NCBI RefSeq assembly: GCF_003185805.1
Contig: NZ_QHJY01000086.1
Coordinates: 1 to 42,104 of the forward strand
Direction of reading: 5' to 3'
DNA length: 42,104 nucleotides
From: Caulobacter sp. D5
GTDB taxonomy: Bacteria > Pseudomonadota > Alphaproteobacteria > Caulobacterales > Caulobacteraceae
Part shown: positions 31,063 through 38,820 of the stretch, one piece after another
Layout of the letters: every line of letters starts with the position of its first letter
Position numbering within the stretch: the first letter of the stretch is position 1
Program-made: the position numbers and the translations under genes
Notes under the pieces: model-generated
Told to the model about the DNA's origin: nothing
Seen by the model: the letters and a program-made list of their open reading frames with translations, nothing else
Database searches by the model: none

Positions 31063-31126
31063 TCCGGACATGCCGACGACCTTCCCATCGACGGCCGGCG
31101 CATGCGCGCCGCCGCGAATGTCCGGA
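31063..31126. repeat. Inverted repeat TCCGGACAT ... ATGTCCGGA
   Basis: A perfect 9-base inverted repeat with arms at 31063-31071 and 31118-31126, centres 55 bases apart (about five helical turns). The left arm lies in an 8-base palindrome GTCCGGAC. Spacing and symmetry suit binding of a dimeric or looping regulator, possibly the adjacent HTH protein, but that is a guess. Confidence 0.4.
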
Positions 31127-31164
31127 AAGAACGACCCTTGCGGCCGGCGAGCGTCGGGAAAGGC

Positions 31165-31192
31165 TTGCATTCAGCGCGTTTCGCGACTATCT
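31165..31192 (+). promoter_or_regulatory. rpsB: Candidate rpsB-tsf promoter
   Basis: TTGCAT (31165-31170), 16-base spacer, CTATCT (31187-31192). Start near 31199 would give a leader of about 125 bases containing the hairpins at 31208-31294. The match is moderate. Confidence 0.4.
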
Positions 31193-31207
31193 GCGCGCCA
31201 TTCCACA

Positions 31208-31294
31208 CGCGGACGTTCGGCAGCGCCGGGGAGACATCCCGACGTCGCCGTTCCGGTCCCGCCTCCAGAATGGTCTGGAGCGGGGGTGTCCGCG
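31208..31294 (+). promoter_or_regulatory. Structured 5' leader of rpsB, possible S2 autoregulatory site
   Basis: CGCGGAC (31208-31214) pairs with GTCCGCG (31288-31294) and encloses at least two hairpins: GGGGA/TCCC-type pairing near 31228-31241 and CTCCAG/CTGGAG (31263-31268 and 31275-31280), extended by CCCG/CGGG. rpsB mRNA is autoregulated by S2 through its leader in other bacteria; that this leader does the same is inference. Confidence 0.4.
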
Positions 31295-31325
31295 GAGGTT
31301 CAACCGGAAAAAGGATAAAGGCCCG

Positions 31326-32171
31326 ATGGCTCTTCCCGAATTCTCCATGCGTCAGCTCCTGGAAGCCGGCGCCCACTTCGGCCACCAGACGCACCGCTGG
31401 AACCCGAAGATGGACCGCTACATCTTCGGTTCGCGCTCGAACATCCACATCATCGACCTGTCGCAGACCATCCCGCTGCTGCACCAGGCCCTGGTGAAGG
31501 TCCGTGAAGTCGCCGCCGCCGGCGGCCGCGTGCTGTTCGTCGGCACCAAGCGCCAGGCTTCGGATCCGGTCGCCACGGCCGCCAAGCGCTGCGCCCAGTA
31601 CTACGTGAACCACCGCTGGCTCGGCGGCACCCTGACCAACTGGCGCACCGTCTCGGGCTCGATCGCTCGTCTGCGCGAGCTGGAAGGCGTCCTGGGCGGC
31701 GACGGTTCGGGCCGTTCCAAGAAGGAACTGCTGCAGCTGACCCGCGAGCGCGACAAGCTCGAGCTGTCGCTGGGCGGCATCAAGGACATGGGCGGCATCC
31801 CCGACATCATGTTCGTGATCGACACCAACAAGGAAGCGATCGCGATTCTGGAAGCCCGCAAGCTGAACATCCCGGTCGTCGCCATCCTCGACACCAACTG
31901 CGATCCGGACGGCATCACCTACCCGATCCCGGGTAACGACGACGCCGCCCGCGCCCTGCAGCTGTACTGCGACCTGGTCGCCGACGCCGTCCTCGACGGC
32001 CTGGCCGCCGGCCAAGCCGCTTCGGGCGTCGACCTGGGCGCTTCGGTCGCTCCGATCGAGCCGGCCCTGGCCCGCGAACTGACCCCGGAAGTCGCTCCCG
32101 AAGCGGCCGCCCCGGAAGCTGCTGCTGAAGAAGTCGCCGCTCCGGCCGCCGACGAATCGGCTGCCGGCTGA
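31326..32171 (+). CDS. rpsB: 30S ribosomal protein S2
   Basis: S2 binds 16S rRNA between head and body of the small subunit and is needed for S1 attachment. The 281-residue protein has [16 protein letters not shown] near the start, [28 protein letters not shown] and [24 protein letters not shown], all highly conserved. It is longer than E. coli S2 owing to an Ala/Glu/Pro-rich C-terminal tail of about 30 residues, a common alphaproteobacterial trait. Shine-Dalgarno AAGG (31317-31320). It forms the usual pair with tsf. Confidence 0.97.
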   Translation: MALPEFSMRQLLEAGAHFGHQTHRWNPKMDRYIFGSRSNIHIIDLSQTIPLLHQALVKVREVAAAGGRVLFVGTKRQASDPVATAAKRCAQYYVNHRWLGGTLTNWRTVSGSIARLRELEGVLGGDGSGRSKKELLQLTRERDKLELSLGGIKDMGGIPDIMFVIDTNKEAIAILEARKLNIPVVAILDTNCDPDGITYPIPGNDDAARALQLYCDLVADAVLDGLAAGQAASGVDLGASVAPIEPALARELTPEVAPEAAAPEAAAEEVAAPAADESAAG

Positions 32172-32179
32172 TTTCTCTT

Positions 32180-32256
32180 CGGCCGCCGGCTCTCCTGACG
32201 GAGGGGCGGCGGCCGTCGCGCTACCGACACGCGACCGGGCTATCAAGCCCGGTCGC
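32180..32256 (+). promoter_or_regulatory. Two hairpins between rpsB and tsf
   Basis: First stem CGGCCGCCG (32180-32188) with CGGCGGCCG (32207-32215); second stem GCGACCGGGC (32231-32240) with GCCCGGTCGC (32247-32256), loop TATCAA. Both are perfect. The second is followed by TAAACGTTT, not a T-run, so partial termination or RNA processing between the two genes is more likely than a full stop; tsf has no clear promoter of its own. Confidence 0.55.
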
Positions 32257-32282
32257 TAAACGTTTGAATCTGGAGATTTTCC

Positions 32283-33221
32283 ATGGCTGAGATCACGGCT
32301 GCGCTGGTCAAGGAACTGCGCGAAAAGTCCGGCGTCGGCATGATGGACTGCAAGAAGGCCCTGTCCGAGAACAACGGCGACATCGAAGCGTCCATCGACT
32401 GGCTGCGCGCCAAGGGCCTGTCCAAGGCCGCCAAGAAGGCCGATCGCGCCGCCGCCGAAGGCCTGGTGGCCATCGCCGTCGCCGAAGCCGGCGCTGGTGA
32501 AACCGCGACCGCCGTCGAAGTGAACGCCGAAACCGACTTCGTGTCGCGCAACGACCTGTTCCAGGGCGCTGCTCGTCAGATCGCTCAGGCCGCCCTCGGC
32601 ACCGACGGTTCGGTCGAAGCCATCGGCGCGGCCAAGCTGGCCGGCGGCGAGACCGCTCAGGACCACCTGACCAACCTGATCGCCACGATCGGCGAGAACA
32701 TGATGGTCCGTCGCGCCGCCAAGTGGACGGTCGAGAACGGCGTCGTCGCCTCGTACATCCACAACGCCACCGCGCCGGACCTCGGCCGCATCGGCGTGCT
32801 GGTCGCCCTCGAGTCGGCCGGCGACAAGGCCGCCCTGCGCGAGCTGGGCCGCAAGATCGCCATGCACGTCGCCGCGACCGCCCCGCTGTCGCTGTCGCCG
32901 GACGATCTGGACCCGGCCGCCATCGAGCGCGAAAAGGCCGTGTTCACCGAGCAGGCCCTGGAATCGGGCAAGCCGGCGGCCGTCGTCGAGAAGATGATCG
33001 AAGGCCGCATCCGCAAGTTCCTGGAAGAAGTCGTGCTGCTGAAGCAGGCCTTCGTCATGAACCCGGACCAGACCGTCGAGCAGCTGGTGGCTGAAACCGG
33101 CAAGACCCTCGGCGCGCCGATCGTCGTGAAGGGCTTCACCCGTCTCGCCCTGGGCGAAGGCGTGGAAAAGAAGCAGGACGACTTCGCCGCCGAAGTCGCC
33201 TCGATGACCGGCCAAGCCTAA
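32283..33221 (+). CDS. tsf: Elongation factor Ts
   Basis: EF-Ts is the nucleotide-exchange factor of EF-Tu. The 312-residue protein has the N-terminal UBA-like domain with [18 protein letters not shown], then the [10 protein letters not shown] core motif (residues about 85-94) and the dimer/coiled-coil region ending near [13 protein letters not shown]. Shine-Dalgarno GGAG at 32272-32275, seven bases before the ATG. Length is slightly above the E. coli protein. A strong terminator follows 60 bases later, closing the rpsB-tsf unit. Confidence 0.97.
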   Translation: MAEITAALVKELREKSGVGMMDCKKALSENNGDIEASIDWLRAKGLSKAAKKADRAAAEGLVAIAVAEAGAGETATAVEVNAETDFVSRNDLFQGAARQIAQAALGTDGSVEAIGAAKLAGGETAQDHLTNLIATIGENMMVRRAAKWTVENGVVASYIHNATAPDLGRIGVLVALESAGDKAALRELGRKIAMHVAATAPLSLSPDDLDPAAIEREKAVFTEQALESGKPAAVVEKMIEGRIRKFLEEVVLLKQAFVMNPDQTVEQLVAETGKTLGAPIVVKGFTRLALGEGVEKKQDDFAAEVASMTGQA

Positions 33222-33280
33222 GGCTGGACAAGACAGGCAAGGCGGCGGGCAGGTTTCGCCGCTTTCGCTGTCGTCAAATC

Positions 33281-33322
33281 AAGGGCGCGGCGCGCATCGA
33301 ACGCGCGCCGCGCCCTTTTTTT
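33281..33322 (+). terminator. Strong intrinsic terminator of rpsB-tsf
   Basis: A 15-bp perfect stem (33281-33295 with 33303-33317), almost all GC, has a 7-base loop ATCGAAC and is followed by an uninterrupted T-run to 33322. This is the strongest terminator in the window and separates the ribosomal unit from pyrH. Confidence 0.9.
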
Positions 33323-33421
33323 GCGCTTGAACGGCGTCGCGCCCGGATGGCGCAAAACCGATCCCACTTTTGTGTAACGCACACTATGGTGCGTGCCGAC
33401 GACTCAGGAAGAGCCCGGTCC

Positions 33422-34153
33422 ATGTCCGATCCCACCCCCGCCAAGCCGTACCGTCGTCTTCTGCTCAAGGTTTCCGGCGAAGTGCTGATGGGCGACACGC
33501 CCTACGGGATCGACACCAACACCGTCCAATCCGTCGCCCTCGACATCGCCGAGATCGTCAAGTCGGGCGTCGAGCTGTGCCTGGTGATCGGCGGCGGCAA
33601 CATCTTCCGCGGCATGGCCGGCGCGGCCAAGGGCATGGAACGCTCCAGCGCCGACTACATGGGCATGCTGGCCACCGTCATGAACGCCCTGGCCATGCAG
33701 GACGCCCTCGAGCGCATCGGCGTCGAGACCCGCGTGCAGTCGGCCATCCCGATGGCCACCGTCTGCGAGCCCTACATCCGCCGCCGGGCCCAGCGCCACC
33801 TCGAGAAGGGCCGCGTGGTGATCTTCGCCGCCGGCACCGGCAACCCGTTCTTCACCACCGACACCGCCGCCGCCCTGCGCGCCGCCGAGATGCAGTGCGA
33901 CGCCCTGTTCAAGGGCACCAGCGTCGATGGCGTCTACACCGCCGATCCCAAGAAGGATCCCACCGCCCAGCGCTACGACCGCCTGAGCTACATGGACGTG
34001 CTGGCCAAGGACCTGCGCGTCATGGACGCCTCGGCCGTCGCCCTCATGCGCGACAGCAACATCCCGATCGTGGTGTTTTCGATCAAGGGGCGGGGTAACC
34101 TGCTCGACGTGCTGCGTGGCCAAGGCACGCACACCGTCGTCGCCAACGCCTGA
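33422..34153 (+). CDS. pyrH: Uridylate kinase (UMP kinase)
   Basis: PyrH phosphorylates UMP to UDP for RNA, DNA and cell-wall nucleotide synthesis. The 243-residue amino-acid-kinase-fold protein has [25 protein letters not shown], the [19 protein letters not shown] segment typical of bacterial PyrH, and [18 protein letters not shown]. Start at 33422 with AGGAAG about nine bases upstream; upstream in-frame Met codons would extend into the promoter region. A GANTC site (33401-33405) lies next to the Shine-Dalgarno. It begins the envelope cluster after the rpsB-tsf terminator. Confidence 0.97.
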   Translation: MSDPTPAKPYRRLLLKVSGEVLMGDTPYGIDTNTVQSVALDIAEIVKSGVELCLVIGGGNIFRGMAGAAKGMERSSADYMGMLATVMNALAMQDALERIGVETRVQSAIPMATVCEPYIRRRAQRHLEKGRVVIFAAGTGNPFFTTDTAAALRAAEMQCDALFKGTSVDGVYTADPKKDPTAQRYDRLSYMDVLAKDLRVMDASAVALMRDSNIPIVVFSIKGRGNLLDVLRGQGTHTVVANA

Positions 34154-34181
34154 TTTTATCTAAGCGAAGAGAGCCCAAGCC

Positions 34182-34748
34182 ATGGCCGCCGCCGAAAAGC
34201 CCGTCCTTTCCCGCTACAAAGACCGCATGGACAAGGCCGTGCTCGCCCTGAAGGACGAGTTCGGCTCCCTGCGCACCGGCCGCGCGTCGGCCAGCCTGCT
34301 CGACCAGGTGATGGTCGAGGCCTACGGCTCCAGCACGCCGCTGAACGCCGTGGCCTCGGTCAGCGTCCCCGAGCCGCGTCAGATCAACGTCAGCGTCTGG
34401 GACCGCGGCGTCGTCGTCTCGGTCGAGAAGGCCATCCGGGCCTCGGGCCTGGGCCTGAACCCGGTGGTCGAAGGCCAGAACCTGCGCATCCCGATCCCGC
34501 CGCTGACCGAGGAGCGCCGCAAGGACCTCTCCAAGATCGCCGGCAAGTACGCCGAACAACAGAAGATCGCCGTGCGCAACGTTCGCCGCGACGCCAACGA
34601 CGACCTCAAGAAGGCCGAGAAGGACAGCGCCATCAACGAGGATGAGCGCAAGAAGATGGAAACCGAGGTCCAGAAGCTGACCGACGAGGCCATCAAGCGC
34701 ATCGACGAGGCCTTGAAAACCAAAGAACAAGAGATCATGCAGGTCTGA
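34182..34748 (+). CDS. frr: Ribosome recycling factor
   Basis: Frr, with EF-G, splits the post-termination ribosome. The 188-residue protein has the family's three-helix bundle and small beta domain: [43 protein letters not shown], and [28 protein letters not shown]. The conserved [14 protein letters not shown] helix follows. Shine-Dalgarno AAGAGAG lies 11 bases before the ATG. pyrH-frr adjacency is widely conserved. Confidence 0.97.
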   Translation: MAAAEKPVLSRYKDRMDKAVLALKDEFGSLRTGRASASLLDQVMVEAYGSSTPLNAVASVSVPEPRQINVSVWDRGVVVSVEKAIRASGLGLNPVVEGQNLRIPIPPLTEERRKDLSKIAGKYAEQQKIAVRNVRRDANDDLKKAEKDSAINEDERKKMETEVQKLTDEAIKRIDEALKTKEQEIMQV

Positions 34749-34799
34749 TCGTCCTCTAAGCTGGACGCCTGGGGGACGAGAAGGGAAGGCTAAGAGCGC

Positions 34800-35576
34800 A
34801 TGTCGCCGAAGACCGGCCTGCAGACCAAGACCGCGCGCCCCGGGGGCGAGGCCGGCGCGGGTCTGCATGCGGCCATCATCATGGACGGCAACGGCCGGTG
34901 GGCTAAGCGTCGCGGCATGCCGCGCGCGCTGGGCCATCGGGCCGGCGTCAATGCGCTGAAGCGCACGGTCGAGGGCGCGCCCTCGGCCGGCGTCGCCGTG
35001 CTGACCGTGTTCGGCTTCTCGACCGAGAACTGGCGCCGCCCGGCCCAGGAAGTCTCCGAGCTGATGGGCCTGCTCAAGGCCTATGTCGAATCGGACCTGG
35101 AACGTCTGAGCCGCGAAGGCGTCCGTGTGCGGATCGTCGGCCGGCGCACCGGCCTGTCGCCCGACGTGCTCGAGGTGATCGAGCGCGCCGAGCGCCGCAC
35201 GGCCAGCAACGACCGCTTCCTGCTGCAGGTGGCCTTCAACTATGGCGGCCAGGCCGACATCACCGACGCCGCGCGCCGCTTCGCCGAGCAGGTCGAGCGG
35301 GGCGAGGCGAGGGCGGCCGATCTCAACGAGCAGATGTTCGGCGGCTTCCTGTCGACCTCGGCCGCGCCCGCGCCGGACCTGATCGTCCGCACCAGCGGCG
35401 AGCACCGCATCTCCAACTTCCTGCTGTGGGAATGCGCCTACGCCGAGCTGATCTTCCAGGACGTTCTCTGGCCCGACTACGGCCCCGAGCACCTGGCCGC
35501 CGCCGTCGCGGAATATCGTAGCCGTGACCGGCGCTATGGAGGCATTGCGGCCGATGACGTCGCCGTCGCCGGCTAA
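34800..35576 (+). CDS. uppS: Isoprenyl transferase (undecaprenyl diphosphate synthase)
   Basis: UppS condenses isopentenyl diphosphate onto farnesyl diphosphate to make the C55 lipid carrier for peptidoglycan and polysaccharides. The catalytic aspartate is Asp29 in IIMDGNGRWAKRRG, followed by GHRAGVNALKR, the FGFSTENWRRP motif and RTSGEHRISNFLLWECAYAE. The N-terminal 20 residues are a Gly/Lys-rich extension. Length 258 is normal. Shine-Dalgarno GAAGGGAAGG, about 34780-34789. cdsA overlaps its end by 23 bases. Confidence 0.96.
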   Translation: MSPKTGLQTKTARPGGEAGAGLHAAIIMDGNGRWAKRRGMPRALGHRAGVNALKRTVEGAPSAGVAVLTVFGFSTENWRRPAQEVSELMGLLKAYVESDLERLSREGVRVRIVGRRTGLSPDVLEVIERAERRTASNDRFLLQVAFNYGGQADITDAARRFAEQVERGEARAADLNEQMFGGFLSTSAAPAPDLIVRTSGEHRISNFLLWECAYAELIFQDVLWPDYGPEHLAAAVAEYRSRDRRYGGIAADDVAVAG

Positions 35577-36381
35577 GCGCTTCAACTGGGGCAATCTCTG
35601 GACGCGCGTGGCTTCGGCCACCGTGCTCGTTCCCACGGTCGTGGCCGCCGTCTGGCTGGGGAGCTACTGGTTCCTGGCCCTGGCCCTGGTGTGCGTGGGC
35701 CTGCTGGCCCGCGAATGGGGCAAGATCAGCGCCCCCAAGGCCCCCAACGCGGTCGGCGCCGTCGTCGCCGTCTTCTGCGCCGTGGCGGTGATCGCCGCCT
35801 TCCTGGCCCACTTCTTCGTCGCCTGGGCCGTCGTGCTGGCCGGAGCCTTCCTGGCCGGCCTGATCGCCCGCGGCGCGGTCGAGCGCCGGGCCGACGCGGC
35901 CTATGGCGTCATCTACATCGCCCCCGCCGTCATCGCGATGGTCTGGGTGCGCTCGCTGTCGGACGGCCTGTGGTGGACGCTGCTGCTGTTCGTCGTCACC
36001 TGGTTCGCCGACATCTTCGCCTATGCGACCGGCAGCGTGCTGAAGGGCCCCAAGCTGTGGCCCCGCATCTCGCCCAACAAGACCTGGTCGGGCTTTGTCG
36101 GCGGCCTCGTGGCGGCCACGCTCGGCGCCGTGGCGGTGTCGGAGCTGGCCGACCTGCGCCTGATCTGGCCGGCGGCGGCGCTGATCGGTCTGCTCGGCGG
36201 TCTGGCCACCATGGCCGGCGACCTCTGGGAATCGATGCTCAAGCGCCGCTTCGGCGTGAAGGACAGCGGCGACCTGATCCCCGGCCACGGCGGCCTGCTG
36301 GATCGCGTCGACGGCCTGATGTTCGCGGCCATCGTGGTGGCCGCCGTGCGCCTGATCGACCACTGGGGATGGGCTCATTGA
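35554..36381 (+). CDS. cdsA: Phosphatidate cytidylyltransferase
   Basis: CdsA makes CDP-diacylglycerol from phosphatidate and CTP, the branch point of phospholipid synthesis. The 275-residue membrane protein has about eight hydrophobic segments; the signature near the C-terminus appears as [29 protein letters not shown], and an earlier [30 protein letters not shown] block binds substrate. Start at 35554 is chosen with GGAGG (35538-35542) upstream; in-frame GTG at 35524 and ATG at 35536 are alternatives. It overlaps uppS by 23 bases and dxr by 13. Confidence 0.94.
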   Translation: MTSPSPAKRFNWGNLWTRVASATVLVPTVVAAVWLGSYWFLALALVCVGLLAREWGKISAPKAPNAVGAVVAVFCAVAVIAAFLAHFFVAWAVVLAGAFLAGLIARGAVERRADAAYGVIYIAPAVIAMVWVRSLSDGLWWTLLLFVVTWFADIFAYATGSVLKGPKLWPRISPNKTWSGFVGGLVAATLGAVAVSELADLRLIWPAAALIGLLGGLATMAGDLWESMLKRRFGVKDSGDLIPGHGGLLDRVDGLMFAAIVVAAVRLIDHWGWAH

Positions 36382-37562
36382 CCGCGTCCCGTAAGGTTGT
36401 GGTTCTGGGATCGACGGGGTCGATCGGCGTCTCCACCCTCGATCTCTTCGAACAGTCCAAGGTTCCGGTCGAGATCCTGGCCCTGGCCGCCGGCCGCAAT
36501 GTCGAGCGCCTGGCGCAGCAGGCCCTGCACTGGCGGCCCAAGCTGGCGGTGATCGAGGACGAGCGCCTGCTGGGCGAGCTTCGCGAACGCCTGGCCGGTT
36601 CGGGCGTCGAGGCCGCAGCCGGTCCCGCCGCCGTCGAGCAGGCCGCCGCCATGGGCGCCGACTGGGTGATGTCGGCCATCGTCGGCGCGGCGGGTCTCGC
36701 GCCCACCCTGGCGGCCGCCCGCACCGGCGCGGTCGTGGCCCTGGCCAACAAGGAAAGCCTGGTCTGCGCCGGCCCCGAACTGCTGCGCATCGCGCGCGAG
36801 GCCGGCGGCACGGTGATCCCGGTCGATTCCGAGCATTCGGCCATCTTCCAGGTGCTGCAGCCGACCTGCCTGGACCGCGTCGCGCGCCTGATACTCACCG
36901 CCTCGGGCGGCCCCTTCCGCACCTGGACCCGCGAGCAGATGGCCGCCGCCACGCCCGAGCAGGCCGTGGCCCATCCCAACTGGTCGATGGGCGCCAAGAT
37001 TTCGGTCGATTCCGCCTCGATGATGAACAAGGGGCTGGAGATGATCGAAGCCTCCTACCTCTTCGACACGCCGGAAGAGCGCATCGGCGTCGTGATCCAC
37101 CCACAATCCGTGATCCACAGCCTGGTGGAGTACACCGACGGCTCGACCCTGGCGCAGCTGGGGCCTCCGGACATGCGCAGCCCGATCTCCTACGCCTATT
37201 CCTGGCCCGAGCGCCTGGCCTGGCCGGCCAAGCCCCTGGATCTGGGCGCCTATGGCCAGCTGACCTTCGAGGATCCGGACCTCGAGCGGTTCCCGCTTTT
37301 GGGCGTCGCGCGGGAAGCTTTGCGCCTCGGCGGCGGCGCGCCGACGGCGATGAACGCGGCCAATGAGGTCGCCGTCGCGGCTTTCCTTGACCGGCAGATC
37401 GGCTTTCTCGATATTGCCGCCTCGGTTGAGGGGACGCTTGAACGCATGAATGGGGTAGGGGACCTCGCCGTAACGGCGGGTGACGTTCTTGACACAGCCA
37501 TGATGATCGACGGCTCGGCCCGCCGTATTGCGGCCGAGGTTGTCGCTCACAAGCGCCTTTAG
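36369..37562 (+). CDS. dxr: 1-deoxy-D-xylulose 5-phosphate reductoisomerase
   Basis: Dxr (IspC) commits carbon to the methylerythritol phosphate route and feeds the isoprenoid used by UppS. The NADPH loop is [16 protein letters not shown] near residues 11-26. Catalytic and metal residues lie in [21 protein letters not shown] and [21 protein letters not shown], with [16 protein letters not shown] in the substrate region. The ATG at 36369 overlaps cdsA by 13 bases; a TTG at 36378 (4-base overlap) with GGGGATGGG before it is a fair alternative. Length 397 is normal. Confidence 0.96.
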   Translation: MGSLTASRKVVVLGSTGSIGVSTLDLFEQSKVPVEILALAAGRNVERLAQQALHWRPKLAVIEDERLLGELRERLAGSGVEAAAGPAAVEQAAAMGADWVMSAIVGAAGLAPTLAAARTGAVVALANKESLVCAGPELLRIAREAGGTVIPVDSEHSAIFQVLQPTCLDRVARLILTASGGPFRTWTREQMAAATPEQAVAHPNWSMGAKISVDSASMMNKGLEMIEASYLFDTPEERIGVVIHPQSVIHSLVEYTDGSTLAQLGPPDMRSPISYAYSWPERLAWPAKPLDLGAYGQLTFEDPDLERFPLLGVAREALRLGGGAPTAMNAANEVAVAAFLDRQIGFLDIAASVEGTLERMNGVGDLAVTAGDVLDTAMMIDGSARRIAAEVVAHKRL

Positions 37563-37594
37563 TGAAGTGACCGGGGAGCTCTGATTCCAAGCCG

Positions 37595-38791
37595 ATGATC
37601 AGTCTTCTGATCTCGATCGTGTCGATGATCATCGTGCTGTCCGTCGTGGTGACGGTGCACGAGCTCGGACACTTCTGGGCGGCGCGCGCGTGCGGCGTCG
37701 CGATCGATCGTTTTTCGATCGGCTTCGGCTCGGCCCTGTTCTCCTGGCGCGACAAGCACGGCGTGGAGTGGCGGATCGCCTCGATCCCGCTGGGCGGCTA
37801 CGTGCGCTTCGCCGGCGACGAGAACGCCGCCAGCGTGCCCGACCAGAACGACCTCGACGCCATGAAGGCCGAGATCGCCCAGCGCGAAGGCGCGGCGGCC
37901 GTCGGCAAGTACTTCCATTTCAAGCCGATCTGGCAGCGGGCGGTCATCGCCGCCGCCGGTCCCTTCGCCAACTTCGTGCTGGCGACGCTGATCTTCGCCG
38001 TGGTGCTGCTGGTCATCGGCGACCTGAAGTCGCCCGCCACCATCTCGGCCGTGACGCCGGGCAGCGCCGCCGCCGAGGCGGGCTTCCGTCCCGGTGACAC
38101 CATCGTCCGCATCGACGGCCGCAAGGTAAAGGACTTCCAGCAGGTCCAGCGCTACGTGACCCTGCGCGCCAAGCTGCCGATCGTCTTCGGCGTCGAGCGC
38201 GCCGGCCAGACCGTCTCTCTGACCGCCACGCCGCGCCTGGTCGAGCAGAAGGACCAGTTCAGCGGCCGCGTGAAGGTCGGCCAGCTGGGTCTCGAAAGCC
38301 GCAGCCGGCCCTACCTGCAGAAGTCCAGCCTGCTCAGCGCCATCCCCGACGCCGTCGGCCAGGTCTGGGACATGCTCAAGACCATCGCCTTCTATCTGGG
38401 CCGCCTGCTGACCGGTCAGCTGCCGGCCGACCAGATCAGCGGCATCATCGGCATCGGCCACTCGGCCGGCGCGGTGACCAAGGCCAGCGTCGAAGGCGCG
38501 CCTGACGTCGGCACGGTGATGCTGCGGCTGCTGTTCAACCAGTTGCTGTTCATCGCCAGCCTGTCGGTCAGCATCGGTTTCATGAACCTGCTGCCGATCC
38601 CCGTGCTCGATGGCGGCCACCTGCTGCTCTACGCCTACGAGGCCGTCTTCCGGCGTCCTCTGCGCGCCGACTTCCAGGCCGCCGGGTTCCGGGCGGGCCT
38701 TGCCTTGATCCTTGGTTTCATGCTGTTCGCGGCCTGGAACGACCTCAACCGCTTCGACGTGTTCAAATTCATCGGCGGCCTGTTCACGTGA
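37595..38791 (+). CDS. rseP: RseP-type site-2 zinc metalloprotease (MmpA in Caulobacter)
   Basis: Site-2 proteases cleave transmembrane segments of anti-sigma factors and signal-peptide remnants; the Caulobacter member MmpA cuts the polarity factor PodJ. The 398-residue protein has the zinc motif HELGH at residues 22-26 in the first membrane segment and the second metal motif NLLPIPVLDGGH near residue 335. One PDZ domain lies around residues 145-215 (AVTPGSAAAEAGFRPGDTIVRIDGRKV). A GANTC site (37583-37587) lies eight bases before the ATG. bamA follows at once. Confidence 0.95.
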   Translation: MISLLISIVSMIIVLSVVVTVHELGHFWAARACGVAIDRFSIGFGSALFSWRDKHGVEWRIASIPLGGYVRFAGDENAASVPDQNDLDAMKAEIAQREGAAAVGKYFHFKPIWQRAVIAAAGPFANFVLATLIFAVVLLVIGDLKSPATISAVTPGSAAAEAGFRPGDTIVRIDGRKVKDFQQVQRYVTLRAKLPIVFGVERAGQTVSLTATPRLVEQKDQFSGRVKVGQLGLESRSRPYLQKSSLLSAIPDAVGQVWDMLKTIAFYLGRLLTGQLPADQISGIIGIGHSAGAVTKASVEGAPDVGTVMLRLLFNQLLFIASLSVSIGFMNLLPIPVLDGGHLLLYAYEAVFRRPLRADFQAAGFRAGLALILGFMLFAAWNDLNRFDVFKFIGGLFT

Positions 38792-38820
38792 ACGCCGCCC
38801 GCCCGTCCATGATTGGTCCC

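Larger units (their letters stand above)
30962..31325. other. 364-base divergent intergenic region between the HTH regulator and rpsB
   Basis: No gene is seen. It contains an inverted repeat (31063-31071 and 31118-31126), one GANTC site (31057-31061), a candidate rpsB promoter (31165-31192) and a folded rpsB leader (31208-31294). It must hold promoters for both divergent genes; I could not define the regulator's. Confidence 0.6.

Noticed and set aside
30294..31325. N-terminal extension of rpsB by about 340 codons
   Set aside because: The open frame continues upstream antisense to the HTH regulator, but S2 homologues begin at [15 protein letters not shown] with a Shine-Dalgarno just before 31326.
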